Part shown: positions 1-8,642 of the stretch, in pieces | Numbering within the stretch: position 1 is the stretch's first letter | Layout: every line of letters starts with the position of its first letter | DNA from: Actinomycetes bacterium | GTDB lineage: Bacteria > Actinomycetota > Acidimicrobiia > Acidimicrobiales > JAJZXF01 | Length of the DNA: 38,390 nt | NCBI GenBank assembly: GCA_021802485.1 | Contig: JAJZXF010000017.1 | Span: forward strand, 1 to 38,390 | Direction of reading: 5' to 3' | Program-made: the position numbers and the translations under genes | The notes under the pieces: generated by a model | What the model saw: only the letters and a program-made list of their open reading frames with translations | The model's database searches: none | What the model was told of the DNA's origin: nothing

Positions 1-252
1 CGACGAGCCAGTAGCCGTGCCCGCCGGGCGTTGCTGCAATGCCGACGATTGGAGCGTTCAGAGGCTTTCCACCCATTGAGCCGTAGAACCTAGCGGTCCC
101 GAAGCTGAATATCCCGCCGTCTGATGCGACGAGCCAGTAGCCGTGCCCGCCGGGCGTTGCTGCAATGCCGACGATTGGAGCGTTCAGAGGCTTTCCACCC
201 ATTGAGCCGTAGAACCTAGCGGTCCCGAAGCTGAATATCCCGCCGTCTGATG
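1..252 (-). repeat. Perfect 126-bp tandem duplication coding the 42-aa repeat
   Basis: Bases 1-126 and 127-252 are identical by eye over the full 126 bp, which is exactly one 42-codon unit. Further copies may lie beyond the left edge. A diverged first unit lies just to the right, up to about 265. Confidence 0.93.
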
Positions 253-2722
253 CCACCTCTGAGTAGCCGGTTATCGGCGGCGCGTATGGGGGGAGCGACT
301 TGAGGATGGTGGTGCCGGTTTGAGCTGTGCTTCCAACTGCTGATGCATAGCACGTCGTGGCGGATGCACACGAGATTGCGATGACGCTGCTTATTCCTGC
401 AGGGAGTTGACTCGGTACCCACCTGGTTGAAATGGAGCTGGTTGGTGCAAGTGAGAGCGCGCGGCCACTTCCAGCTGCATAGCACACGGTGGTCGATGGG
501 CAGGCGATCGTGAGAACGTAGCCGGTTTCCTGCGGGACTGTGTCGAAGATCCACTTAGATGGTGCTGACAGCGAAAGGAGTTGAAGAGGGCCGTTCGGGC
601 TCAGCCCGCCCGCATAGCACACGGTCCTAGATGGGCAGGTGATGACGAAGATGTCTTGGGTCCCCTGCGGGACTGCGTCGAAAGACCATGTGTTCGGAGC
701 CGACAGGGACAGTATGTCCCCCATTCCGGCTGTGTAGCACACAGTTGCCGACGCGCACCCAAGTGTGTCGAGGTTGTCAACCTGTGAGGGCAGGGCGTCA
801 CTGGTCCATGTAGTCGCGCTTGACAAAGAGATGATGACGCTGGCGCCCAAGTAGTTGGCGCCTACTGCGTAGCACGCGGTGGTCGATGGGCATCTCAGGG
901 CAAGGAGCTGCGCAATCCCAGCTGGGATCGTGTCGTTCACCCAGGTCGTAGAGCTGGACGCTGACAGCGAGAAGATGACAGCGGTAGTGCCCGCGGCGTT
1001 TAGCCCAGCTGCGTAGCACGCGGTAGTCGAGGGGCATCTTAGTGTGTTCAGCACGCTCGACCCAGTGGGGATCGTGTCGTTCACCCAGGTCGTGGAGCTG
1101 GACACCGATAGCGAGAGGATGATACCTGAGCCGTCCGAGCTGAAGCCGGCAGCGTAGCAGACCCTTGCGCTCAGGCACGAGACCGCAACGAGCGCACTCA
1201 CTCCTGTGGGGATCGTGTCGCTCGCCCATGTGCCAGTGCTCGACAGCGAGAGGATGACGCCGTTGCCGTCGGAGCTGGAACCGGCCGCGTAGCAGACAGA
1301 AGGAGTCGGGCATGTGACGGAGTTCATATGGTTCACGGTCGATGGCGTGGTATCGCTGATCCATGTCGTTGGGGTGGAGATCGTGTTGGAGACGATGACG
1401 TCGTTGCCGCCAGCGCTAGTTCCGTATGCGTAGCAATTGCCGAAAGGAGCGCAGGTGAGCGCGAGATTGTTGGTAAATGCCGAGACGAACGGCAGGGTGT
1501 TGTAACTCCAAGTCGTAGGACCGGACAAAGAGAGGATGACAGCCTTGTTTGCTGCCATTCCCTGTCCGTAGTTAGGTGTGAAGATGAAGCAATCGCCGCT
1601 GGTAGAGCAGGCAATCGCGGCTGCATTAAAGGTGCCTATTCCCGGCGGGACGGTGTCGGCGACCCATGTGGTGGGACCGGACAAAGAGATCACCGCGAGG
1701 TTGTCGTTCGCGAAGGTGAAACCGGTCGCGTAGCAAGCCGGTAGAGTTGGTGCGCAGGTGACGGATAAGAGCAAGGCCCCGTTTGTTATCTCCGACGGGA
1801 CGGTGTCGGCGACCCATGTGGTGGGACCGGACAAGGAGATCACCGCGATTGGGAGGTCGCCGGTGGTGCCGTAGCAGACGTTCGCGTTTTGACATGCAAT
1901 TGAGTTCACGGAGCCGACTCCCGACGGGATCGTATCTGTGATCCACGTGGTCGTGTTCGACGCAGCGAGCGATAGGACTAGTCCCTGGTTGTTCGAGTAA
2001 GAGCCGGCGGCATAGCAAACGGTGCTCGACGGGCACGTGACGTCCCAGAGGTAGCTAATTCCAGCAGGTACTGAGTCCGCGACCCATGTGGTCGCGCTTG
2101 ACGCAGCGAGCGAGAGGATGACTGCGGCGCCGTTCGAGTTGGTTCCTGTCACGTAGCACGCCGTGGTCGAGGCGCAGGTAATCGTGTTGAGGACCAAACC
2201 CGCTGGCACTGAGTCTGTGACCCAAGTGGTCGTGTTTGACGCAGCGAGCGAGAGGATGACCGGGGCGAGGTAGGCGTTCATGCCTACTGCGTAGCAGGTA
2301 GTGGTCGATGGGCATGCGATCGCACTGACGCTCGTGCCAGGCGGGATCGAATCCTTCATCCACGCAGTTGAGCTTGACGGTTGAAGCGAAATGATGAGGC
2401 CCGTGTTGTTGGATGCGGATGCAGCTGCATAGCACACGGACGCGGATGGGCAGGAGATGGCGTAGATGCTTGTCACCGCTGGTGGGTAGGACGCGACCGA
2501 CTTCCATGCGGTCGACTTTGGCAGGAACCCCGGGTTCCTTGCCGACGCTGCACCTTCAATTCCCTTTGCGCCCTTGGCGCTTACAGCGCTTGCTGCTTGG
2601 GGAATTGCGACGAGTGTCATCGCAGCCAGCGCAAGGATCGAAGAGAGCGCTACTGTCCATCCGCCACCGCGTCCGTGCAGCCCAAAGCGCTGTGTACCCG
2701 AGCGGGATGTGCGCGATTGCAT
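1..2722 (-). CDS. Secreted Cys-pair repeat protein with C-terminal 42-aa 'DGGIFSFG' repeats (partial, runs off left edge)
   Basis: The frame is open from 2722 to the left edge, about 907 residues, with the stop outside the window. The N-terminus has an Arg-rich n-region, a hydrophobic stretch ([20 protein letters not shown]) and an Ala-Ser-Ala site, so it is probably exported by Sec. Then come about 16 degenerate repeats of roughly 45-50 residues. Each carries a short Cys pair (IxCPSxxxCYAAG style, e.g. [11 protein letters not shown]) and a 'LSLSxxTTWxxDxxP' segment. From about position 265 leftwards it switches to 42-residue units containing [20 protein letters not shown]. The paired cysteines suggest disulfides outside the cell. 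I do not know a function; a propeller-like surface or adhesion protein is inference. The gene at 13746 has the same two-part architecture. The start is uncertain: an in-frame ATG at 2827 would add 35 residues, and an AAAGGAGGT lies near 2795-2805 without a well-placed start. ATG 2722 gives the better signal peptide. Confidence 0.8.
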   Translation of the reverse strand, partial: MQSRTSRSGTQRFGLHGRGGGWTVALSSILALAAMTLVAIPQAASAVSAKGAKGIEGAASARNPGFLPKSTAWKSVASYPPAVTSIYAISCPSASVCYAAASASNNTGLIISLQPSSSTAWMKDSIPPGTSVSAIACPSTTTCYAVGMNAYLAPVILSLAASNTTTWVTDSVPAGLVLNTITCASTTACYVTGTNSNGAAVILSLAASSATTWVADSVPAGISYLWDVTCPSSTVCYAAGSYSNNQGLVLSLAASNTTTWITDTIPSGVGSVNSIACQNANVCYGTTGDLPIAVISLSGPTTWVADTVPSEITNGALLLSVTCAPTLPACYATGFTFANDNLAVISLSGPTTWVADTVPPGIGTFNAAAIACSTSGDCFIFTPNYGQGMAANKAVILSLSGPTTWSYNTLPFVSAFTNNLALTCAPFGNCYAYGTSAGGNDVIVSNTISTPTTWISDTTPSTVNHMNSVTCPTPSVCYAAGSSSDGNGVILSLSSTGTWASDTIPTGVSALVAVSCLSARVCYAAGFSSDGSGIILSLSVSSSTTWVNDTIPTGSSVLNTLRCPSTTACYAAGLNAAGTTAVIFSLSASSSTTWVNDTIPAGIAQLLALRCPSTTACYAVGANYLGASVIISLSSATTWTSDALPSQVDNLDTLGCASATVCYTAGMGDILSLSAPNTWSFDAVPQGTQDIFVITCPSRTVCYAGGLSPNGPLQLLSLSAPSKWIFDTVPQETGYVLTIACPSTTVCYAAGSGRALSLAPTSSISTRWVPSQLPAGISSVIAISCASATTCYASAVGSTAQTGTTILKSLPPYAPPITGYSEVASDGGIFSFGTARFYGSMGGKPLNAPIVGIAATPGGHGYWLVASDGGIFSFGTARFYGSMGGKPLNAPIVGIAATPGGHGYWLV

Positions 2723-3098
2723 GTGACCGAGCGCACGTTTAATCCAGCTGTGGCACGCAGCAACCGCGGATCTGGAGCCAGTGTCCCGAAAAGCTACCTC
2801 CTTTGTCGTGGACCCGCTTGTTGGCATAGCGTCACTGCTCATCTCAGCGCTTCTCCCTTCGCTCGCTGTAGAGCACCTGTCCTCTTCTTTGTTTCCAGCC
2901 CATCTGCCCCCCTGTGTATAGCGAGCGCTGATTGGGAGCGAGCCTTTTCAAGACCTTACACCTCGCAAACCTGCAGTTTTCAAAGCGCGGTACTTGACTT
3001 GACTTGACTTGACTTGACTACTTCCTGTCGGGGTAGTCCTCGGTCTTCGCTGCGATCAAGGTCGCAGGATCTGTGAGACTTGAGCTAGCGTCCGGTAC
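2723..3098. other. Intergenic region between divergent genes
   Basis: This 376-bp stretch separates the divergent secreted protein and mdh, so it must hold both promoters. The ORFs crossing it look like shadows. The only striking element is the TTGAC pentanucleotide run described separately. I see no RNA gene. Confidence 0.5.
2994..3018. repeat. (TTGAC)x5 pentanucleotide repeat
   Basis: Five perfect TTGAC units lie about 80-105 bp upstream of the mdh start. TTGAC matches the first five bases of the -35 hexamer TTGACA, so the run offers several registers for a sigma-70-type -35 box. It could also slip in copy number. A promoter role is inference. Confidence 0.9.
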
Positions 3099-4109
3099 AT
3101 GAGCGAGCAAAGGAAACGACCAGTTCACGTAACAGTCACCGGTGCCGCTGGCCAGATCGGCTATGCGCTTTTGTTCAGGATCGCATCGGGACAGATGCTC
3201 GGTGTTGACCAACCGGTGGTCCTGAGGTTGCTAGAGATAGAGCCTGCAATGCGGGCTCTGGATGGCGTGGTCATGGAGCTCGATGACTGTGCGTTCCCGT
3301 TGCTCGATGATGTGGTTACAACGTCTGAGCTGAATATCGCCTTCGACGGCGCGTCGTGGGCCCTTCTGGTGGGTTCCGTTCCCCGGAAGGCAGGCATGGA
3401 GCGAAACGATCTCCTGAGCATCAATGGAGGAATCTTCGGCCCCCAGGGCGAGGCAATTGCCGCAAATTCTGCGAGCGATGTCCGCGTGGTGGTGGTCGGG
3501 AACCCGTGCAATACAAACTGCCTCATTGCTCGGGCGCATGCCCGGGAGATCCCCCAGGAGCGGTGGTTTTCGATGATGCGTCTGGACGAAAACAGGACCC
3601 GCTCTCTCCTTGCCAACAAGGCAGGAGTCAGTGTTACTGAGGTTACGAACGTTGCCATTTGGGGGAATCACTCATCAACTCAGTTCCCCGACTTTGCCCA
3701 TGCGAGGATCGAGGGGAAGCCTGTGATGGATGTAATCAAGGACCGCTCCTGGCTCGAAGGCGAGCTGATCATGACGGTCCAGAAGCGTGGAGCTGCGATC
3801 ATTGAAGCTCGGGGCGCCTCTTCAGCGGCCTCGGCAGCTAACGCGGTGATCGACTCAGTCTTGAGCATCAGGCAGCCGACAGCTAGCGACGACTGGGTAT
3901 CCCTTGCGGTGCCGAGCAGGGGGGAGTACGGGGTGCCAGAAGGTCTACAGTTCGGCTTTCCGGTTCGCTCTGACGCCAGTAGCTGTAGCGTTGTAGAGGG
4001 GCTGGAGCATGACGAGTTTGCACAGGCCAAGATCGCGGCTACGGTCTCCGAGCTCGAAGGGGAGCGGGATGCCGTTATGGACCTTATTCGCCAACCAACT
4101 TCGACGTAA
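3099..4109 (+). CDS. mdh: Malate dehydrogenase
   Basis: This 336-residue protein would interconvert malate and oxaloacetate with NAD(H) in the TCA cycle. The Rossmann loop GAAGQIG is at residues 15-21, close to the N-terminus as expected. The active-site region shows NPCNTN, the substrate-side segment [11 protein letters not shown], and [12 protein letters not shown] with the catalytic His near residue 191. Length and motifs fit the cytosolic-type (type 2) malate dehydrogenase of actinobacteria. ATG 3099 is placed immediately before the conserved N-terminal strand, although no strong Shine-Dalgarno is visible. The gene stands alone on the plus strand and converges on the complex I-like operon, with which it shares a terminator-like inverted repeat. 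Confidence 0.95.
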   Translation: MSEQRKRPVHVTVTGAAGQIGYALLFRIASGQMLGVDQPVVLRLLEIEPAMRALDGVVMELDDCAFPLLDDVVTTSELNIAFDGASWALLVGSVPRKAGMERNDLLSINGGIFGPQGEAIAANSASDVRVVVVGNPCNTNCLIARAHAREIPQERWFSMMRLDENRTRSLLANKAGVSVTEVTNVAIWGNHSSTQFPDFAHARIEGKPVMDVIKDRSWLEGELIMTVQKRGAAIIEARGASSAASAANAVIDSVLSIRQPTASDDWVSLAVPSRGEYGVPEGLQFGFPVRSDASSCSVVEGLEHDEFAQAKIAATVSELEGERDAVMDLIRQPTST

Positions 4110-4161
4110 TCAGAGCAGGCGCTGTTAGCAGCAGCGTCTGCTCTGATTACAGCGCCTGCTC
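4108..4161. terminator. Convergent terminator-like region with two competing inverted repeats
   Basis: Two perfect inverted repeats overlap here. AATCAGAGCAG (4108-4118) pairs with CTGCTCTGATT (4138-4148), and GAGCAGGCGCTG (4113-4124) pairs with CAGCGCCTGCTC (4150-4161). They share bases, so only one can form at a time. The region starts in the mdh stop and ends in the stop of the minus-strand HyfB-like gene. It is therefore placed to end transcription from both sides. There is no long U tract. Confidence 0.7.
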
Positions 4162-6334
4162 AGTGGATCCCGGCCACTGCGGCAAGCAGCGCCATGAGAG
4201 CTACGAGCATGTAGGCGATGTACCAGGTGAGCTTTCCCGACTGCAGTTTTCTTGCCTGATGGGCTGCGAAGAGCCACAAGGTTCGCAGCGGGCGGTAGAG
4301 GTAGCTCTCGACGGGATCCGAGACGGTGTGGGAGTACCTTGTGTGGTAGCGCTCTGCGTGAGCACTTTCGAGTTCGACGCTTGCGTCATCGACGAAGGTA
4401 CTTGCAGTGGCGCTGGCCGCCCACGGCTGCACAGCAGACGGATCAAAGCCCAGCGCCTCCGCCTCTCCCGGGTCAAAGACCGCAGGGATAGCTGGTGCTT
4501 CTTGCACGCCTCTGCGACTTTGCAGCAGGTTTGCGAGTACATGTCGCAGCGGGTTTACGTACGCGAACGAGCTGTAGCTCGTCGGAGAGCGCTGCGTTAG
4601 CGAGGCCGACCTCCATGGCGCAACCTTGCGTACACGCAGGAACGAGCCGCGCGAGAAGAGAATGACGGCGGTAAAGGTTGCTGCGAGGAACGACCCAAGC
4701 GCGATCCACAGCCACGACGGCGACAGGATGGAGAAGTTCCGGAACACTGGCTGGAGCACGAAAGGCGACAGCAGGGCTCCATCTACAATGCGGGTTCTCA
4801 CAACCGGATCGAGGCCGCTCGCGATGAAGCGCACGACCAGAGGAGCGAGTGCTGCTCCGGCAAGGCACGATGCCCCGAGTACCGAGACGCCGAGCCGGCC
4901 GAAGAGACCCTCCGGCATGCGCCTTTGCGACGCGTGCTTGTCGGGTGTCCAATCGCGGACGTCACGATCACTGGAGCTGAGGACTGTGAAGCCGACGACG
5001 CGCGCGAAGGTGAGAGCGGCAAGCCCTGCGGTCAGCGCGACCATTGCGCCCGCTCCGGCGAGCACCAGGCGCAATGCGAGGTTCTGGACGCGGAATTGCT
5101 GCATGAGCGCTTCGAGCACGAACCACTCGGAGACGAACCCGATGCTCGGCGGAAGCCCGGCCAGGGTGAGTGCCGACGCAGCGAGCGCAGCCGCGTTCCA
5201 GGGGAGACGTCTAGCGAGTCCCGACAGGTCGTCAAGGCGTGTCGAGGCGCCGATGGTTTCCAGGTTTCCAGCAGCGATGAACATCCCGGCCTTTGCGAGT
5301 GCATGGGACAGCGCCTGCAGGGTAGCTGCGAGAAGTCCTGCAGCTACCAGCATGTCGTTGCCGCTTGCTGCGCCGACCAGTGCTACGCCGTATGCGGTGA
5401 AGATGATGCCAGCATTCTCGACGCTCGAGTAGGCGATTGTGCGAAGCAGATCGGACTGGACCGCTGCGAATGCTATTCCACCGAGAGCGGTGGCGCCACC
5501 GGCAAGAAGCACCCCCGCGGCAAGCAACTCGGGTGGATGTCCGAGAATCCCCAGAAAGCGCCACAGTCCGTAGACGCCAACGTTCATCCCGACAGCAGCC
5601 AGAGCTGCACGTGCGGGTCCGGGGGCAGATGGATAGGCGGCCGGCATCCAGACCGAAAACGGAGCGATACCGATCTTTGCAGCGAACCCCACGACGATGA
5701 GCAGCCAAGCGACATCACGAGCAGCGCCGGGCCCGACAGCGTGCCACGAGGACAGCGTAAGGCTGCCCGAGTGTCCAGCGAGGATGAGAAATCCGAGGAG
5801 AAGCGCTGCGCCGGACACCTTTGCGGTGGAAAGCGCCAGCCAACCCCGTTCGACGCGTTCCACCGAACGCCTTGTGTGAACGATGAGGATGTAGAAAGAC
5901 ACAGAGAGGAGTTCCCAGGCGAACAGGAATGAGAACGCGTCCCCGGCCAGGATGACTGCCGGCACTGATGCAGCTAGTAGCGCATACCCACCGGCCAGCC
6001 CGCGCCCAGCAGAGCGCCCTGCGCCCCGGGACCACGAGACGAAGCACATGGACGTGCATAGAGCTACAGCGGAGGTGATCACGAGGAACATCCCCGAGAG
6101 GCCGTCCAAGACAAGCAGCGTGTGCCCTACGCCGAAGAAGCGCCCGAGAGACACCTCCTGGTGCTTGGCACTTGACATTGCGATCACCCCTGTTGCAAGC
6201 AGGAATCCATTTGCGGTTGCGGCCAGCAGGTATGGCAGGGGGGGCGACCAGCGCGATTTGGTGCCGAATGCGAGGTCCGCCGCCATCGCTGCTCCAAGTA
6301 AGCAGAAGGCGACAACGAGGAGGCTTGCTGTCAT
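4160..6334 (-). CDS. HyfB/NuoL-like proton-conducting membrane subunit of Ehr-type complex
   Basis: This 724-residue, highly hydrophobic antiporter-like subunit belongs to the NuoL/HyfB/MrpA family, which moves H+ or Na+ in complex I-related machines. Charged residues typical of the family are visible in the membrane helices: FAWELLSVSFYILI (key Glu), GFAAKIGIAPFSVWMP (key Lys), and SHALAKAGMFIAAG (Lys in the discontinuous helix). After a hydrophilic stretch of about 120 residues the protein ends in a final helix (YIAYMLVALMALLAAVAG), as in HyfB/HycC. It is the last gene of the six-gene operon and overlaps the preceding ferredoxin/NuoB-like gene by ATGA. The stop lies in the convergent terminator. 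Confidence 0.9.
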   Translation of the reverse strand: MTASLLVVAFCLLGAAMAADLAFGTKSRWSPPLPYLLAATANGFLLATGVIAMSSAKHQEVSLGRFFGVGHTLLVLDGLSGMFLVITSAVALCTSMCFVSWSRGAGRSAGRGLAGGYALLAASVPAVILAGDAFSFLFAWELLSVSFYILIVHTRRSVERVERGWLALSTAKVSGAALLLGFLILAGHSGSLTLSSWHAVGPGAARDVAWLLIVVGFAAKIGIAPFSVWMPAAYPSAPGPARAALAAVGMNVGVYGLWRFLGILGHPPELLAAGVLLAGGATALGGIAFAAVQSDLLRTIAYSSVENAGIIFTAYGVALVGAASGNDMLVAAGLLAATLQALSHALAKAGMFIAAGNLETIGASTRLDDLSGLARRLPWNAAALAASALTLAGLPPSIGFVSEWFVLEALMQQFRVQNLALRLVLAGAGAMVALTAGLAALTFARVVGFTVLSSSDRDVRDWTPDKHASQRRMPEGLFGRLGVSVLGASCLAGAALAPLVVRFIASGLDPVVRTRIVDGALLSPFVLQPVFRNFSILSPSWLWIALGSFLAATFTAVILFSRGSFLRVRKVAPWRSASLTQRSPTSYSSFAYVNPLRHVLANLLQSRRGVQEAPAIPAVFDPGEAEALGFDPSAVQPWAASATASTFVDDASVELESAHAERYHTRYSHTVSDPVESYLYRPLRTLWLFAAHQARKLQSGKLTWYIAYMLVALMALLAAVAGIH

Positions 6335-7188
6335 CGCTCACCATCGGTATCACGAGATGGGCCGCGATCGGACTGCTCACGCTGGCTGATTTCAGCGCCA
6401 TCCCTCTGGGCGCCGGTTCGGACACTGAGGATACCTACTGCAATCAGAATCCCGTGGAGCAGGCTGAAGGGGCTTGGGGGTGATCCGGGCACCCACACGT
6501 CGACTGGGAGCAGGCGGCCTATGCCGCCTTCAGGGGCGATCATCCCTCCACTGACCGCGTCGACGCCCGCAGCCATGATCACCCTCGGCTCAGGCGTGGC
6601 TTCGATCGTGAGAGCGAGTGCCTCGCGCATTCCCTCGACGCCTGCCCCCGTAATCAGGAGGAGGTCCGCGTGACGGGGGCTGGCGGTGAAGAATATGCCC
6701 AGGCGCGCTACGTCGTAAATAGGGTTGGTGAGTGCAGCAACCTCCCACTCGTCGCTGCCATCGGAGCCCGAGTCAACGTGGCGTATGTGCACCGAGCGGC
6801 GCAGTGCTTTCGTTCTCTTGGCTAGCTCGGAGCTGACGATCTCGAGATTCAGGTCGTTTTCGGGAAGGGCTCCGACCACGAGGTGGTTGCGCTCCAAAGA
6901 TGCGATCTCGACCGAGGGATCGAACCTGAACAGATCGGGTCGGGCTGTGACGCATCTGCCGCACAGGATGCACTTTCCGCGGTCCACGCAGGCTTCGCCG
7001 TGCTCGATACTGATTGCCTGGGTGGGGCAGTTGCCCACGATGTCATCGGGGCGCGAGTCACCGGCGCGTCTTGGCGCGCCTGTGACTCGCGTCACGCTTG
7101 CTCGCCACGAGGCGCCGTAACCGTCCGGTGCGTGGGGGTAGCGCGTGGTGACGATACCCTCACGAAGGCCTTTCATGATCCAGGCCAT
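6331..7188 (-). CDS. Ferredoxin-NuoB/HyfI-like fusion subunit lacking the proximal-cluster cysteines
   Basis: The protein has 285 residues. Residues 50-90 are a half-ferredoxin: NCPTQAI (Cys54) followed by CILCGRC (Cys73, 76, 79). These four Cys are those expected for one [4Fe-4S] cluster of a 2x4Fe ferredoxin fold, and the ligands of the second cluster are absent. Residues 130-250 follow the NuoB/HycG pattern (ALTNPIYDVARLGI, ADLLLITGAG, PEPRVIMAAG). The ligand motifs are replaced: the usual GSCNxC region reads GSDGSDE (141-147), the GDCAxCGG region reads GVDAVSGG (208-215), and PGCPP reads PGSPP (234-238). This domain therefore should not bind the N2/proximal cluster. The C-terminal tail is hydrophilic. 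The start overlaps the large-subunit stop (TGATG). It probably sits at the membrane-arm interface with the NuoCD-like and NuoH-like subunits. Confidence 0.85.
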   Translation of the reverse strand: MAWIMKGLREGIVTTRYPHAPDGYGASWRASVTRVTGAPRRAGDSRPDDIVGNCPTQAISIEHGEACVDRGKCILCGRCVTARPDLFRFDPSVEIASLERNHLVVGALPENDLNLEIVSSELAKRTKALRRSVHIRHVDSGSDGSDEWEVAALTNPIYDVARLGIFFTASPRHADLLLITGAGVEGMREALALTIEATPEPRVIMAAGVDAVSGGMIAPEGGIGRLLPVDVWVPGSPPSPFSLLHGILIAVGILSVRTGAQRDGAEISQREQSDRGPSRDTDGER

Positions 7189-8642
7189 CAGAGGGACGCT
7201 CCCGCGATCGAGAGCCCGAAGCTCGCCTCTATGAACGCGAAGTCAGTGAGGATGTCTCCTCGAAAGACGCGAGGGAGTATCGAGAGGTTGTGAAATGACG
7301 CTGTTCGTGGGAGAACCGACTTGACGCGGCCCGCTTCGATGTCGACCAGCGTCAAGATCTCCCCGTGGGGCCCCTCTGCCCAGCCGATGCTTCGACCGTC
7401 GTGCACCTCGAGATGCTCGAGGTGCGATCCGCTGAGGCCGGCAACCTCTCCGAGCGCCTTTGCTGCAAGCTTGAACGAGACATCGAGTTCGTCGTAGCGA
7501 ACCTCCATACGCCCGAGAGCATCCCCTGAGTCGCGGGTCGCTGGTCTCAGCGGTCCTAGCTCTTCGTACGAGGCATAAGGGCGGTCGACCCGGACGTCCT
7601 CAGCAATGCCCGATGCCCGCGCTATCGGGCCGATGCTTCCGAGATACTTAGCAGTCCCGGTGTCGAGCACGCCTGTGCCGCGAAGGCGGTCTACGAACGA
7701 GGGGGTGCCAAGAGCAGCTTCGGTATCGCTGAGTACGTCGTGAGCGAGACCCTGGAGCACTGGCAGGAGACCGCTCGCGGAGGATGAGACAGGGTGCTCA
7801 ACGCCTCCGGGAATCACGACTCCGCGTCCGAAGCGATTTCCGCACAGCTGGGCTCTAAAGCGCATGACGCGCTCCTTGTGGATGCCAAAGCGAGCGTTGG
7901 CTACGGAAAGCCCTGCCGCTTCGCTCAGGCCTATAGCGACGTCCAGATGGTTTGCGATTCGTTCCAGCTCTGCGTGGAGAACTCGCAAGTGAGCGGCCTT
8001 CAAAGGGACGTGTGCTGCGCATATTCGTTCGACTGCTTGGCAGAAGGCCATTGCATGGGCTACTGAGGCGACCCCCTCGATCCGTTCGGCGAGCAGGACC
8101 CCGTCTGGTATTGTCGCGCCGACGAAGCGACTCTCGATCCCCCGGTGCTTCGGGTGAATGCCAACGTCCAGGCTTGGAATCTCCTCGCCAGGCGTCTCGA
8201 GTAAGTACTCAACCGCTTCGAATACCCCGGAGCGGACGGGGCCGTACGGGATGGTGAACATGCCTTCGCCGCTCACATAGCTGGGTGCTGAGGCGGCACC
8301 TGCGGTTATCAGGGGATACAGGTGGGGGTGGCCATCTGGGGCGAACCCGTGCATGTCGTGGATCTTGCGTTCGTACCACTCTGCGGCAGGCACCGAGCGA
8401 GTGAGCGACGGCAAGGACATGCCGCTGTTGGCCGATGTGGATGACCCAGGCGGGATGTGTGCCACGAGGACCTGGATCCCGTCCTGGTCGAGGAGAAGCG
8501 CATAGACACCTCCCCCAGCGGGTTGTTCTGCCGAGGCCACGAGGCCACCAAAGCGCATCCCGTGTTCGACGCGGGTTGCAACAGCTCGTGCAAGGTCCCC
8601 AGCGCGCACTTGTGAGAATTCTATCCGGTCACTGTGGGTCAC
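7188..8642 (-). CDS. HyfG/NuoCD-like large subunit without NiFe-ligating cysteines (Ehr-type)
   Basis: The protein has 484 residues and starts at GTG 8642, which overlaps the upstream stop as GTGA. Longer readings of this frame run into the preceding gene and have no family similarity. Residues 1-115 are NuoC-like (AEWYERKIHDMHGF near 87-100, then GHPHLYPL). The rest is the NuoD/hydrogenase large-subunit fold (GPVRSGVFEA, HPKHRGIE). At the N-terminal metal-ligand position, where hydrogenases have RxCGxC, it reads ERIEGVASVAH (186-196), so Glu and Ala replace both Cys. The C-terminus reads ASFGLSIAGASL where DPCxxC is expected, so both of those Cys are gone as well. It cannot hold a NiFe centre. 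No maturation genes (hypA-F) lie nearby. This fits the family described as energy-converting hydrogenase-related complexes. Its electron donor and acceptor are unknown. Confidence 0.9.
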   Translation of the reverse strand: MTHSDRIEFSQVRAGDLARAVATRVEHGMRFGGLVASAEQPAGGGVYALLLDQDGIQVLVAHIPPGSSTSANSGMSLPSLTRSVPAAEWYERKIHDMHGFAPDGHPHLYPLITAGAASAPSYVSGEGMFTIPYGPVRSGVFEAVEYLLETPGEEIPSLDVGIHPKHRGIESRFVGATIPDGVLLAERIEGVASVAHAMAFCQAVERICAAHVPLKAAHLRVLHAELERIANHLDVAIGLSEAAGLSVANARFGIHKERVMRFRAQLCGNRFGRGVVIPGGVEHPVSSSASGLLPVLQGLAHDVLSDTEAALGTPSFVDRLRGTGVLDTGTAKYLGSIGPIARASGIAEDVRVDRPYASYEELGPLRPATRDSGDALGRMEVRYDELDVSFKLAAKALGEVAGLSGSHLEHLEVHDGRSIGWAEGPHGEILTLVDIEAGRVKSVLPRTASFHNLSILPRVFRGDILTDFAFIEASFGLSIAGASL

